Assembly (NCBI GenBank): GCA_002841035.1
Contig: PHDR01000175.1
Location: 1-6,192, forward strand
DNA length: 6,192 nt
Direction: 5' to 3'
Origin: Bacteroidetes bacterium HGW-Bacteroidetes-12
GTDB taxonomy: Bacteria; Bacteroidota; Bacteroidia; Flavobacteriales_E; Vicingaceae
In this document: positions 6,181 through 6,192 of the stretch, piece by piece
How positions within the stretch are numbered: the stretch's first letter is position 1
Layout: every line of letters begins with the position of its first letter
Notes under the pieces: model-generated
The model's input: only the letters and a program-made list of their open reading frames with translations
The model's database searches: none
Told to the model about the DNA's origin: nothing
Translations under genes and position numbers: made by a program

Positions 6181-6192
6181 AGTAAATCTGAC
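6168..6192 (+). terminator. Attenuator terminator, cut by the right edge of the window
   Basis: AAAAACCCGTC (6168-6178) looks like the A-rich 5' arm of an intrinsic terminator. GTC at 6176-6178 already pairs with GAC at 6190-6192, and G6180 and A6181 pair with C6188 and T6187 inside the loop region. The rest of the 3' arm lies beyond position 6192. If the reading is right, the next bases should be close to GGGTTTTT. Confidence 0.6.

Overview
The window is AT-rich DNA (roughly two thirds A+T by eye) from a member of the Bacteroidota, most likely the Flavobacteriia/Flavobacteriales. The evidence is a TamL-type outer-membrane lipoprotein, a TPR / PD40-propeller / OmpA protein of the kind that phylum carries, several short lipoprotein signals, TAnnTTTG-type -7 promoter boxes, and no obvious Shine-Dalgarno sequences.

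Layout. Positions 1-407 (minus) hold the N-terminal 135 codons of a lipoprotein that runs off the left edge. The gap at 408-597 contains a complete 141-bp miniature transposon-like element (448-588). It has perfect 16-bp terminal inverted repeats and an exact 9-bp target-site duplication, and it sits directly behind the next gene's stop codon. Positions 598-2919 (minus) encode a 773-aa BamA/TamA-family lipoprotein (TamL type). An 83-bp divergent intergenic region follows. Positions 3003-5114 (plus) encode a 703-aa exported protein with TPR, five PD40 repeats and an OmpA peptidoglycan-binding domain. After 17 bp comes a 240-aa SpoU-family rRNA/tRNA 2'-O-methyltransferase (5132-5854), and 36 bp later a 39-aa lipoprotein (5891-6010).

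The last 160 bases are the most interesting part. They hold a promoter (TTG-N21-TACATTTG), an 18-residue leader peptide with five histidines (MNNTLHHHHLHSCTQASC), and RNA segments able to form mutually exclusive protector, antiterminator and terminator pairings. This is what a histidine-operon attenuator looks like. The window stops inside the terminator stem, so the regulated gene, presumably a his biosynthetic operon, lies just beyond position 6192.

Functionally, the left two thirds is devoted to the cell envelope: outer-membrane protein assembly, an OmpA-like tether and lipoproteins. The methyltransferase is an RNA-modification gene carried in the same transcript. The right edge begins a separately regulated amino-acid biosynthesis unit. 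Before the small element inserted, tamL and the left lipoprotein gene would have been only about 40 bp apart, so they probably formed an operon.
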